Shown here in pieces: positions 1 through 9,313 of a stretch of 64,000 nt of DNA (its first letter is position 1; each line of letters opens with the position of its first letter). The notes beneath the pieces were generated by a model that searched no databases, was not told the origin of the DNA, and saw only the letters and a list, made by a program, of their open reading frames with translations. The DNA comes from JADKIH01 sp031417395 (GTDB taxonomy: Bacteria > Bacteroidota > Bacteroidia > AKYH767-A > 2013-40CM-41-45): NCBI GenBank assembly GCA_031417395.1, contig JANOVM010000045.1, positions 8,036 through 72,035 on the forward strand. The letters run 5' to 3'. The translations under genes were made by a program, and so were the position numbers.

Positions 1-1609
1 TCAATTCAATCTCCGTTTTTTTCCCTTTAGTAAATTCGGAAGTCATATGAAAATGAATGGCAGGGAAACTTTCTTTAATTAATTTCAGCATCCAATTGCT
101 TTCCGTAAGAAATACCGGCCTGTTTTCTTTGTCGTATGCAATGGAAGAAGCCCGGGTGCTGATAAACCTCTCCAGATCAGCAACGGTATCACCTGTAACC
201 CAGCAGGCTTTTGTAAAGGACAAAGGGCGGAATTCACATTTTGCACCATACTCGTGTTCGAGACGGAATTTAATAACATCAAATTGCAGTTCACCAACCG
301 TACCAACAATTTTTCTATTGCCGGGTTGCTGCATGAATAATTGGGCTACTCCTTCTTCAGTCAATTGCTGAATTCCCTTATCCAATTGTTTTGTCTTGAA
401 TGGATCGCGGTTTTCTACTTCTTTAAATATTTCAGGAGAGAAACTTGGAATACCTTTGTAATGCAGCATCTCCCCTTCTGTCAGGGTATCGCCAATTTTA
501 AATATTCCATTGTCGAATAAACCGATGACATCCCCTGGGTATGCTTCTTCAATCAGCGTTTTTTCATTAGCCATAAAACTGGTTGGATTATTAAATCGCA
601 CCTTCTTCTCAAGACGCGTATGCCAATAAAATTTATTTCTTTCAAATCGTCCGGAACATATTTTAAGAAAAGCGACTCTGTCGCGGTGATTGGGATCGAG
701 GTTGGCATGAATCTTAAATACAAAACCGGAAAAATTATTTTCCTCTGCCTTAACTTCTCTTTCCAGTGTTTCCCTGGAGGTTGGCGGTGGAGCAATTTCC
801 AAAAATGTTTCCAGCATTTCCTGAATACCAAAATTATTAATGGCGCTTCCGAAAAAGACCGGTGCCAATAAACCATCTCTGTATAACTCGCGGTTAAAAG
901 GCTCAAACAAACCTTCAACTAAATGCACATCTTCTCTGAGTTTTTCTGTATACTTCTTACCGAGCGTTAACTCTAAAGCATTATCATCCAATTCAACAAA
1001 CGTTACTTTATTTTCAGAGATGCTTGTTTTATTAGGTTCAAATAGATTTAGTTTTTTCTTATATGAATTATAGACACCTTTAAACGATTCACCCTGGCTA
1101 ATGGGCCACGTCATCGGGCGCACGTGAATTTTTAGTTTGTCTTGTAATTCGTCCAATAAATCAAAAGGATCCTTTCCTTCACGATCCATTTTATTAATGA
1201 AAATGATAACAGGTGTATTGCGCATGCGGCAAACATTCATCAGTTTTTCAGTCTGCTCCTCCACTCCTTTTATGCAATCTACAACAAGAATAACAGAATC
1301 AACAGCGGTAAGTGTGCGGTAAGTATCTTCGGCAAAATCCTTGTGACCGGGAGTATCGAGAATATTCACGCGCTTCCCCTGATAATCAAAACCCATTACA
1401 GAAGTTGCTACAGAAATTCCCCTTTGTTTTTCTATCTCCATGAAATCGGATGTAGCTGCCTTTCGTATCTTATTACTTTTTACGGCTCCTGCTGTAACAA
1501 TAGCGCCACCAAACAATAAAAACTTTTCCGTAAGGGTAGTTTTACCGGCATCGGGGTGACTGATGATAGCAAAAGTCCTTCGTTTGGATATTTCCTTTTC
1601 TAACTCCAT
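1..1609 (-). CDS. prfC: Peptide chain release factor 3, partial (3' end beyond window)
   Basis: Translational GTPase that recycles RF1/RF2 from the ribosome after termination. The minus frame from ATG at 1607-1609 is open to the left edge (about 536 codons), close to the usual 525-535 residues, so only the last few codons should be missing. The G1 P-loop (SHPDAGKTTLTEKLL) lies near residue 18. Further in come the switch region (EKQRGISVATSV), the G3 motif (DTPGHKDF) and the G4 motif (NKMD). Later segments such as FKIHANLDPNHRDRVAF and GELQFDVIKFRLEHEYG are typical of RF3 rather than EF-G. It is monocistronic as far as visible; the next gene upstream lies beyond a repeat-bearing spacer. The identification is secure. 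Confidence 0.95.
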   Translation of the reverse strand, partial: MELEKEISKRRTFAIISHPDAGKTTLTEKFLLFGGAIVTAGAVKSNKIRKAATSDFMEIEKQRGISVATSVMGFDYQGKRVNILDTPGHKDFAEDTYRTLTAVDSVILVVDCIKGVEEQTEKLMNVCRMRNTPVIIFINKMDREGKDPFDLLDELQDKLKIHVRPMTWPISQGESFKGVYNSYKKKLNLFEPNKTSISENKVTFVELDDNALELTLGKKYTEKLREDVHLVEGLFEPFNRELYRDGLLAPVFFGSAINNFGIQEMLETFLEIAPPPTSRETLEREVKAEENNFSGFVFKIHANLDPNHRDRVAFLKICSGRFERNKFYWHTRLEKKVRFNNPTSFMANEKTLIEEAYPGDVIGLFDNGIFKIGDTLTEGEMLHYKGIPSFSPEIFKEVENRDPFKTKQLDKGIQQLTEEGVAQLFMQQPGNRKIVGTVGELQFDVIKFRLEHEYGAKCEFRPLSFTKACWVTGDTVADLERFISTRASSIAYDKENRPVFLTESNWMLKLIKESFPAIHFHMTSEFTKGKKTEIEL

Positions 1610-1897
1610 TTAATATTGGTTAAGATATAAACCTGTAATCTGAAGCAAAACAGTTGTTTCTGAGAGCTTTCAAATCAGTTTTCTTTAAATATTCCTAAAT
1701 AGTTGCTTGATTTGACTGCAAAATTAATAAATCGAACGACTTATTAAAGGTAAAATACATGAATTCCTTCTTAATGAAACGCCGCATTCTTCAAGCGAAA
1801 AGTTTAAATCCATACTTCGCAAGGCTAGGTTGTGTGAATTTACAAAATTTTCAAATTTGGAATATTAATGTACTCTTTGGATTATTTTCGGGGACAT

Positions 1898-2165
1898 AAA
1901 ACCTTATTACCTTAGTAACGAAACGGACTAACCCATAAATAACCTTATTACCTTATTCCCTATTTTATTGCTCTTTGATAATATCTGATTAACTCATCAT
2001 ACTCTTCTTTAAATGATTTATTCTTGTGGTGTGCGGATTTATTAAAATAAAATGAGTGTAAAGGTTGTTGTATTTAATTTCATAATCGGACACTTTCAAT
2101 ATTGGAATAAGGTAATAAGGTAAGTGTATGGGGAACTGATTATTGCTACTAAGGTAATAAGGTTT
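1898..2165. mobile_element. REP/MITE-like element with two nested inverted repeats
   Basis: Outer arms: 1898-1916 (AAACCTTATTACCTTAGTA) is the perfect reverse complement of 2147-2165. Inner arms: 1942-1959 (ACCTTATTACCTTATTCC) is the perfect reverse complement of 2104-2121. All four arms share the core ACCTTATTACCT, so each half carries two direct copies about 42 bases apart and the two halves face each other. A related half-element lies at 61779-61844. The architecture resembles REP doublets and miniature elements mobilised in trans by IS200/Y1-type transposases. That link is inference, supported by the short coding tail inside. Confidence 0.7.
1965..2069 (-). pseudogene. Possible C-terminal remnant of an IS200-like (Y1) transposase
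   Basis: Inside the nested repeat, the minus strand reads about 35 codons ending HHKNKSFKEEYDELIRYYQ, a few residues and TAG at 1965-1967. Upstream the frame soon meets stops. The pattern HHKxxxFxEEYxxLI resembles my recollection of C-termini of Bacteroidota IS200/IS605 TnpA proteins. The catalytic tyrosine and HUH region are absent. The fragment is very short and identified by motif only, so it could be coincidental. Confidence 0.4.
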
Positions 2166-2314
2166 ACAATCGCCATGGATGAAAGGCTCAATTCATCGCA
2201 AGTAATAAACTTCTTTAAATAAAAAAAGTTGGTTTTGATTATTCTTTCAAACAATAATTACATATATAGATTTATATTTTATTACCTGAAAAGAGTAGGC
2301 ATTTACATACAATT

Positions 2315-4105
2315 TCAGAAATTATTAAATATAAATTTAATTTCCTGCCCATTGTATTTTACAACTTTCAGAAAATACAAGCCACTATTAATTTCTTTAC
2401 TGCTTAAATTAATTATTTCATTTTCAAATTTCCCTTGTTGAATAATTTTACCCAATACGTCGAAAATAAAATAATCATTGCCAAGAAGAATGGGGTTAAT
2501 CCTTATATATAAATTTCGCTCAGTTAAATCAGAAAAAACATTAATCATAGAATGAATTTGGCTTTCGTCTATTCCAATACTGCAATTATTAAAATTAAAA
2601 GTGAGGGGGATACTTTCAAAAACAGTATAATTAGGACAAGCAGGGTCAATCAATTTAACGTTATAGCTGCCCGAAAAAACAACCATGAGTGTATCATCCG
2701 TAGCATTCATCATTGGAATACCATTTTCTGACCATTGAATCTGTATATTCTGAGAATACGGTTTGTTAGAATTTAGAATTAAACGCACGGTATCACCCTG
2801 ACAAAGTGTATCCGGATTAACAGAATTGCTGAAGGAATCAACACGATAAATCACAAATCCAGTAGTAAAATATTCAACATAAGATTGCCGGGAAATTTCA
2901 GAACAATTGTTTAAAGTAGCCATTACACTATAGAAATTTTCATTTCCGGGAACTAAATACTGATTGTTCTCATTAGGAATACTATTTCCATTTGCATCCA
3001 GCCATTGATAGGAATCAAAAACCTGTGTCCATAAGGTATCCTGAGCATTTGGGCAAATCAAAAGCGTGTCGGGAATAACAAAAGGTGTATGACTGCAGAA
3101 AGTAACATTTACGGTATGTGTATCGGTATTTAGAATTCCAAGATCACATTTAGAGGCGGTTAATGTAATTGTATAAATCCCATCCGAACTGTAATTGTGA
3201 ATAGGATTTGCAAGCGTGGAAGAAAAAGTATCTCCAAAATCCCATACAAGACTATCTGCATTCAATGACTTATTCGTCAAGTTAACTTCATTAATACCAT
3301 TTCCAATACTAAAACCAAAATCTGCAACAGGATTATAGTCACCGAAGTCCCAGTTTGGCAAACTATCATACATAATAAGTTTAGCCGCTGAACGTATGTT
3401 TGCAGCATCCATAACATTTAGGGTAAAATCATAGGTAATAAGTGTTGGATCCTTCTTAAAAATTGCAGCGTAAAAACAGCATGCAGCAGCATAAGAACCG
3501 GCTTCTGAAGGATGGCTTTCATCCGGATTGTATAAATCGATCGTTGGAAAATTTTGTTTGATGTATCTCCAGACTGCACCAACAGGAGAAAGTTCTGCCT
3601 TATATGTTATTGCAGTTTCTATATAATGCAAACGCAACATACTGTCCATGCCCAAATAAGTACAAGATGGCGGCCAGGAAGCGCAATTGGACTGATCACC
3701 ATTTTTTCTTCCCCAGGTCATGTAAAACATTTTTCTTGCGCAGGGATTGTACTGTTTAATCATCGAACACAAATCGGATACTCCCAAATCAATATAATCC
3801 TGAAAAGAAGGCAATTGACTTTGTTCTTGCATTACAACAAAATCCCAGTTTCCCAATGCAATTTTTCCTGTTGAATTAACGTCTTGCGAATGCTGGTAAA
3901 GCGTATAACCACCGGGTGTATTGTTATCATATATTAATGAATCACCCATTGAACCGGCAGCATTGGCAATTAAAAGTGGGAGATTGTTTACGTATGTATA
4001 ACTGTTTCCAAGAAATAAGACTTTTCTGGTTAATGGCTGGGCGTGGACGTTCATAATAAAAAAAAGAAAAAACAATTTTATGCATTGTGAAAATAAATTA
4101 TTCAT
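2315..4105 (-). CDS. Secreted SGNH/GDSL-family hydrolase with PKD-like domain and T9SS tail
   Basis: Predicted exported esterase-type hydrolase. I chose ATG at 4103-4105 because it begins a good signal peptide (MNNLFSQCIKLFFLFFIM..HAQ); the frame is open 30 codons further upstream, but that extension is not signal-like. Block I is FLGNSYTY (nucleophile Ser about residue 35) and the C-terminal catalytic block is DESHPSEAG, about 200 residues later. A PKD-like segment follows (LVWDFGD.., then a Y..DGIYTITLTAS strand), then Ig-like sequence. The last 75 residues (FDVLGKIIQQG.., SGLYFLKVVKYNGQE) form a type-A T9SS sorting domain, so the product should cross the outer membrane and be surface-attached or released. 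The substrate is unknown; carbohydrate acetyl esterase is possible. It stands alone, divergent from the fibre gene. Confidence 0.8.
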   Translation of the reverse strand: MNNLFSQCIKLFFLFFIMNVHAQPLTRKVLFLGNSYTYVNNLPLLIANAAGSMGDSLIYDNNTPGGYTLYQHSQDVNSTGKIALGNWDFVVMQEQSQLPSFQDYIDLGVSDLCSMIKQYNPCARKMFYMTWGRKNGDQSNCASWPPSCTYLGMDSMLRLHYIETAITYKAELSPVGAVWRYIKQNFPTIDLYNPDESHPSEAGSYAAACCFYAAIFKKDPTLITYDFTLNVMDAANIRSAAKLIMYDSLPNWDFGDYNPVADFGFSIGNGINEVNLTNKSLNADSLVWDFGDTFSSTLANPIHNYSSDGIYTITLTASKCDLGILNTDTHTVNVTFCSHTPFVIPDTLLICPNAQDTLWTQVFDSYQWLDANGNSIPNENNQYLVPGNENFYSVMATLNNCSEISRQSYVEYFTTGFVIYRVDSFSNSVNPDTLCQGDTVRLILNSNKPYSQNIQIQWSENGIPMMNATDDTLMVVFSGSYNVKLIDPACPNYTVFESIPLTFNFNNCSIGIDESQIHSMINVFSDLTERNLYIRINPILLGNDYFIFDVLGKIIQQGKFENEIINLSSKEINSGLYFLKVVKYNGQEIKFIFNNF

Positions 4106-4437
4106 GTCATGTTTATTTAAATAAGTTGAATTCTGCAATATAATACACAAAAATAAGGATAATTGTAATAAGGCACTTGTTAAATTCCACTCCAAAATGC
4201 AAAAATATTTACATTCCTTAATTTCTTAAAAAACTAGGCATTAAAAATAATTTTAAACTTGATTCTATCATTTTCTTACACTTTAAGTTATTTCGTGAAA
4301 CTCATTCAACCTTTCAAACAAAAAATTGTTAAACTGTATACTGATAATGGCATGTAAAGCACATTTTAACTCATTTAAAATAGAACAAAAAAAACATTTG
4401 CAACTTTAATATTTAACAACCAAATACAAATTATTTT
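4106..4437. other. Divergent promoter region, nothing specific seen
   Basis: About 330 AT-rich bases between divergently transcribed genes. It must hold promoters for both, but I found no clear TTTG-N19-TAnnTTTG match and no repeat or RNA gene. Confidence 0.5.
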
Positions 4438-6069
4438 ATGTTGAAGAAGAATATTTCACTTCTTTTTTTAATCCTTCTTATGTTTACTAATCAATATTCA
4501 ATTGCACAAGTGGGTATTGGTACAACTACACCTGACGCTTCTTCGATTCTAGATCTGACATCGACTTCAAAGGGAATGCTCCTTCCCCGGATGACAACAG
4601 CACAAAGAAATGCCATCGGTACTCCTGTTCCCGGTTTGATGATTTATAACACTACAACTTCTAGTTTTAATTTTTATACCGGAAGTACATGGACATCCAT
4701 ATTTTCGGGAAGCAGCGGAGTAAACAGTGTTACAGGGACAGCTAATCGAATTACTATTGGAGGAACATCAGCTGACCCTACAGTAGATATTTCAACCTCT
4801 TATGCAGGACAAAGTTCAATTATTACCCTTGGAACTATTGGAACAGGTACGTGGAATGGTGCAACGATAGGAACACCCTACGGTGGAACGGGTGCAACTA
4901 CATTGTCAGGAATGCTAAAAGGAAACGGTACATCAGCTATTTCCACTGCAACTGCAGGTACAGATTATTCAGCAGGAACATCAGCTCTGGGTACAGGACT
5001 ATTAAAATCGACGACAGGAACAGGCGCTTTATCTATAGCTGTTGCAGGCGACTTCCCGACATTAAACCAGAATACAACGGGTAGTGCTGCCACACTTACA
5101 ACACCACGCTCCATTTATGGAAATAGTTTTGATGGCAGTGCTGATCTTACACAAACCATAGCTCCTTCCTTCGGTGGAACAGGAATAAGCAGTTATACCA
5201 TAGGAGATTTAATTTATGCCAGCGGAACTACTACACTAAGTAAATTACCGGATGTTGCTACAGGCAATGCATTAATATCCGGCGGTGTTGGTGTAGCTCC
5301 CTCTTGGGGAAAAATCGGACTGACAACACATGTATCCGGAATCCTTCCCGTAGCGAATGGTGGAACGGGCACTTCTACAGCATTTACAACAGGCTCCCTC
5401 GTTTTTGCCGGAGCTAGTGGTGTTTATACGCAGGATAATAGTAAGTTATTCTGGGATGATACCAATAACAGACTTGGAATAGGTACTGCCAGTCCGACTT
5501 CACAGCTTCATTTAGCTGCAGGTACAGCTTCTGCTTCAACTGCGCCTCTAAAATTTACATCTGGTACAAATCTAACAACACCTGAAAATGGTGCTGTTGA
5601 ATACGATGGTTCACACATTTATATTACCATTGCGGGTACACGGTATCAGTTAGATCAGCAAAACGCACTTAAAGCAACGTATCAGGCAACGCCGGCTGAT
5701 CCGACAAGTACATCAAGCACATCAGGTGTAATGATGGGAATAGCAGGTTCTATTACTCCAACAATTAGCGGAAAAGTTATGATTGTTATTTCGGGTGATC
5801 TTAAAAATGGCACTAATAACGGCAACACAACTGTACAGTTAAGATATGGCACCGGTGCTGCTCCGACAAACGGAAACGCTTTGACGGGAACAGCCATAGG
5901 AGGTCAGGTAAATATGACTGCTGCTGCTACCAGTCAAAGAGTGCCTTTTAGTTGTAATGCAATAGTTACATTAACTGTAGGAACTACGTACTGGATAGAT
6001 CTTGCATTGAAGGCGGTGAGTGGTAGTGCTTTCACCCAGAATCTTAGCGTTTCCGCGATTGAACTTTAA
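4438..6069 (+). CDS. Secreted tail-fibre-like surface protein
   Basis: Signal peptide at residues 1-23, ending ..YSIAQ, then VGIGTTTPDASSILDL, an opening common to Bacteroidota proteins that resemble phage tail fibres. The middle consists of low-complexity G/T/S-rich repeats (GNGTSAIS, GGTGATTL, GGTGTSTAF) suggestive of a beta-rich trimeric fibre. The last 130 residues form a more globular beta-rich end (VMIVISGDLKNGTNNGNTTVQL). Unlike the paralogous-looking protein at 15461 it has no S74 self-cleaving chaperone, and I see no T9SS sorting domain. Function is unknown; surface fibre or adhesin is inferred from composition. Confidence 0.65.
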   Translation: MLKKNISLLFLILLMFTNQYSIAQVGIGTTTPDASSILDLTSTSKGMLLPRMTTAQRNAIGTPVPGLMIYNTTTSSFNFYTGSTWTSIFSGSSGVNSVTGTANRITIGGTSADPTVDISTSYAGQSSIITLGTIGTGTWNGATIGTPYGGTGATTLSGMLKGNGTSAISTATAGTDYSAGTSALGTGLLKSTTGTGALSIAVAGDFPTLNQNTTGSAATLTTPRSIYGNSFDGSADLTQTIAPSFGGTGISSYTIGDLIYASGTTTLSKLPDVATGNALISGGVGVAPSWGKIGLTTHVSGILPVANGGTGTSTAFTTGSLVFAGASGVYTQDNSKLFWDDTNNRLGIGTASPTSQLHLAAGTASASTAPLKFTSGTNLTTPENGAVEYDGSHIYITIAGTRYQLDQQNALKATYQATPADPTSTSSTSGVMMGIAGSITPTISGKVMIVISGDLKNGTNNGNTTVQLRYGTGAAPTNGNALTGTAIGGQVNMTAAATSQRVPFSCNAIVTLTVGTTYWIDLALKAVSGSAFTQNLSVSAIEL

Positions 6070-6573
6070 AAATTGCTCGGGAGTCAAGACAATTTGACTT
6101 ATACATTCTTCAGATATTAAGAAGAAATAATAAAGCATTATGCTTACAGGCTTCGTGTTTTTGCTTATACTCATTGCTTAATCTCAAAAATATTTATTCA
6201 TAAGAAAGTGTTTTTTTGAGTTCTTATCAATAATAAATAAATTCTTACAAATTTTTGCTTCAAAAAAATTGATTTTTTACATGAAAAATAAATATTACCA
6301 TTTTATAATAATATTTTATACTGTTTAGCTTCAAATTTCCTTCCACTTATTAATTATAAAAACAAATGGTTCGTAAATAATATTAACCAAGTAATTATTG
6401 CTTTTTACCAAAAATGGTGATTATTATTTAATAATAATAAAACGTATTCCTTTATATTTTGCCTTTAATAGGTATAATTTCTGATGATTTTGCAGTTTCG
6501 CATTTTTATTGTAATTTGCTGATATTAATTATTTAATGACTATTTAAAAATAGTTAACCTTTATTTTAGTATA
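6070..6573. other. AT-rich intergenic stretch, nothing recognised
   Basis: About 500 bases of very AT-rich sequence between two plus-strand genes. I saw no coding frame, strong hairpin or RNA gene. Confidence 0.5.
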
Positions 6574-9177
6574 ATGAATATAACAGCACATAATTTATTT
6601 TCAGTAAAAGGGAAATTTTTATATAAAGGACAGGAAAAACTATACATCAAAGGAGTTACCTATGGAACCTTTAAACCGGATGCTTCAGGAAATCATTTCC
6701 CCGATAAAAATGTAATGGAGTTTGATCTCGCTTTAATGGCAGAAGCAGGCATTAATGCATTAAGAACTTATACATTTCCTCCAAAACATTTACTGGACCT
6801 TGCAGAAAAGCATGGTATTTCAGTTATGGCAGGACTTCCCTGGGAGCAGCATATTACCTTTTTAGATGATAAAGCACGAAAAAGATCAATTCTAAATGGC
6901 ATCAGGGAAAATGTAATTCGCTGTGAGAATCATCCTGCCATTTTATGTTATACCATTGGAAATGAAATCCCCTCTCCAATTGTGCGATGGTATGGGAAAG
7001 AGAAAATCGAACGGTTTATAAAGCAGTTATACGATGAAGTAAAAAGCATTGATGAAAATGCTTTAGTAACCTATGTGAATTATCCGACGACTGAATATCT
7101 TGAACTTGACTTTCTTGATTTCTATTGCTTCAATGTATATCTTGAAACTCCTGAGAAGTTAGGTTCTTACTTATCCCGTTTGCATAGTTTATCGGGGGAC
7201 AAGCCTCTTGTATTGGCGGAAATAGGCCTTGATAGCATGCGAAACGGTCTTGAAAAACAGGCTGAAACGCTGGTTTGGCAAACTGAGACAATATTTGCTA
7301 AAGGGTGCGCGGGAATTTTTGTTTTTGCCTGGACAGATGAATGGTGGCGGGGCGGTACTGAGATTACGGACTGGGATTTCGGTTTATGTGACCGGCAAAG
7401 AAATCCAAAGCCTGCACTTGCTTCCCTTTCGAATGCTTTGAAGGAAGTTCCCTTCAGATATAATAATAATTTGCCGCATATTACTGTTATTGTTTGTACT
7501 TACAATGGATCGTCAACAATAGAAAGATGCCTTGAAGGTATTTTAAAAGTCGACTACCCGCATTACGATGTTCTTGTTGTTAACGATGGTTCAACGGATA
7601 ATTCAAAAGAAATAATAAAAAGGTATCCTGTTTCACTCATTAACACATCGAATCATGGATTAAGTAATGCCAGGAATACGGGTATGTATAATGCTAAAGG
7701 AGAAATTATCACCTACATTGATGACGACGCTTTCCCGGATGTTCATTTGCTGCAGTATCTTGCTTATGCATTTAATAATTCAACTCATTCCTGTATTGGA
7801 GGACCTAACCTTGCACCGGTAGAATCTGAATTCATTTCCACATGCGTTGCTAATTCTCCTGGTGGACCCGTTCATGTGATGTTATCGGATGAAATTGCCG
7901 AACATGTACCCGGTTGCAATATGTCTTTCAGAAAGCGTGATCTACTGAGCATTGGAGGATTTGATCCTACGTATCGTTCGGCCGGCGATGATGTTGATGT
8001 TTGCTGGCGAATACAGGAAACAGGTGGAACAATTGGTTTTCATCCTGCCGCCCTTGTCTGGCACCTGCGAAGAAACTCTTTAAAAGCTTACTGGAAACAA
8101 CAAAAGGGCTATGGAAAAGCTGAAGCTTTGCTTGAAGCAAAATGGCCTGAAAAATACAATAGTTTCGGTCATATTACATGGGCAGGAAGAATATATGGTA
8201 ATGGCTTTACCATGCCGATTAAAATTCAAAAAGATAAAATATTCCATGGCACCTGGGGTACTTCGTTATTTCAGTCTGTATATCAACCTGCCGGAAGCTT
8301 TATTACTTCAATTCCACTAATGCCTGAATGGTATTTGTTTTCTGCTTTACTAGGATTACTCGGCTTGTTGGGTTTTTTATGGAAGCCTATGTTCTTATTA
8401 ATGCCGTTCTTTCTTCTTAGCATAACAGTTGTTTTTATTCAGGCTTTCATAAGTGCAAAAAATAATTCCTCCCTTCAACCGCACCAAAAGAAATTAATAA
8501 AATACAGGCTATTAATTGTCCTCTTACACATTATTCAACCGGTAGCCCGTTTGTATGGAAGATTTACCAACGGACTTACCCCTCTTCGTAAAAGAGGTAT
8601 AAAATTAAATTTAAAAAATTCATTTAATATCAAATCAAGAATATATACGCATTGGTCTGAAGAATGGAAGCCTGCTGAGGATTGGCTGTCTTTAATGGAA
8701 AATAATCTTAAAACACTCAGGACAAGAGTCCGAAGAGGTGACGAATTCGATGCATGGGACCTGCAGGTTAGCAATGGCTTGTTCGCTAAAAGCCGTTGTT
8801 TACTTACCATTGAAGAGCATGGAATGGGAAAACAATATCTTAAATTAAAATGTAAAACTGTCCCATCGCTTTCGGGTTTTATTCTTCCTATTGCACTTTC
8901 CGTACTAAGTATTTTTGCATTGTTTAACGGAGAATGGATTATTAGTTCGATTACCGGACTCATTGGACTGTTAATTGGAATAAATTTATTTTTATCCACA
9001 TCCCGGGCCATGAATAATTTAAAACAGGCCTTTTTGAATTTATCCGGAACTATTGAATCAGAAAAAATCATTAAAACAGTTTTGACAAAAAATGATGCTG
9101 TGTTTCTAAATGGACAACATTTAAGTCCTTCTGAAAACCTGCATTTGTCAAAAATAGAAATTGACGAAATACATTAA
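6574..9177 (+). CDS. Bifunctional fusion: glycosidase-like TIM barrel + GT2 glycosyltransferase, membrane-bound
   Basis: Residues 1-290 resemble a clan-A (GH2/GH5-like) barrel. Likely acid/base Glu131 is in TIGNEIP and likely nucleophile Glu216 in VLAEIGLD; WTDEWWRGG and DRQRNPKPAL follow. Residues 301-560 are a GT-A family 2 glycosyltransferase: ITVIVCTYNG, VVNDGSTDNS, the metal-binding DDD at 383-385, and the acceptor-site region GGFDPTYRSAGDDVDVCWR. Hydrophobic spans near 586-626 and 645-660 and two more near 765-805 predict a membrane protein. Between them lies a conserved-looking RVRRGDEFDAWDLQV segment. No signal peptide precedes the barrel, so its side of the membrane is uncertain. The gene converges on the minus-strand glycan operon and probably serves the same pathway. 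The barrel may trim or transglycosylate the GT2 product; this is inference. Confidence 0.82.
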   Translation: MNITAHNLFSVKGKFLYKGQEKLYIKGVTYGTFKPDASGNHFPDKNVMEFDLALMAEAGINALRTYTFPPKHLLDLAEKHGISVMAGLPWEQHITFLDDKARKRSILNGIRENVIRCENHPAILCYTIGNEIPSPIVRWYGKEKIERFIKQLYDEVKSIDENALVTYVNYPTTEYLELDFLDFYCFNVYLETPEKLGSYLSRLHSLSGDKPLVLAEIGLDSMRNGLEKQAETLVWQTETIFAKGCAGIFVFAWTDEWWRGGTEITDWDFGLCDRQRNPKPALASLSNALKEVPFRYNNNLPHITVIVCTYNGSSTIERCLEGILKVDYPHYDVLVVNDGSTDNSKEIIKRYPVSLINTSNHGLSNARNTGMYNAKGEIITYIDDDAFPDVHLLQYLAYAFNNSTHSCIGGPNLAPVESEFISTCVANSPGGPVHVMLSDEIAEHVPGCNMSFRKRDLLSIGGFDPTYRSAGDDVDVCWRIQETGGTIGFHPAALVWHLRRNSLKAYWKQQKGYGKAEALLEAKWPEKYNSFGHITWAGRIYGNGFTMPIKIQKDKIFHGTWGTSLFQSVYQPAGSFITSIPLMPEWYLFSALLGLLGLLGFLWKPMFLLMPFFLLSITVVFIQAFISAKNNSSLQPHQKKLIKYRLLIVLLHIIQPVARLYGRFTNGLTPLRKRGIKLNLKNSFNIKSRIYTHWSEEWKPAEDWLSLMENNLKTLRTRVRRGDEFDAWDLQVSNGLFAKSRCLLTIEEHGMGKQYLKLKCKTVPSLSGFILPIALSVLSIFALFNGEWIISSITGLIGLLIGINLFLSTSRAMNNLKQAFLNLSGTIESEKIIKTVLTKNDAVFLNGQHLSPSENLHLSKIEIDEIH

Positions 9178-9313
9178 TCCTAAAGATAATCAAAGAATGC
9201 TATTTGAATCCTTTTTTTGGCTGATCCCTGATTGAGAGAATCGGATTTTACAGTTAATGTATCTATGGGTTTATTATTTCATGCTTACTGATTATGCAGT
9301 ATTTCGCTGCAAA

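Larger units (their letters stand above)
1610..2314. other. Intergenic stretch, no intact gene
   Basis: About 700 bases between prfC and the SGNH hydrolase gene. No credible complete coding frame is present. The only structure seen is the nested inverted-repeat element at 1898-2165 with a short transposase-like tail inside it. The remainder is AT-rich with no recognised motif. Confidence 0.7.

Noticed and set aside
8535..9071. A 178-codon antisense frame within the glycosidase-GT2 fusion gene
   Set aside because: It lies wholly inside a well-supported gene and its translation has no recognisable domain.
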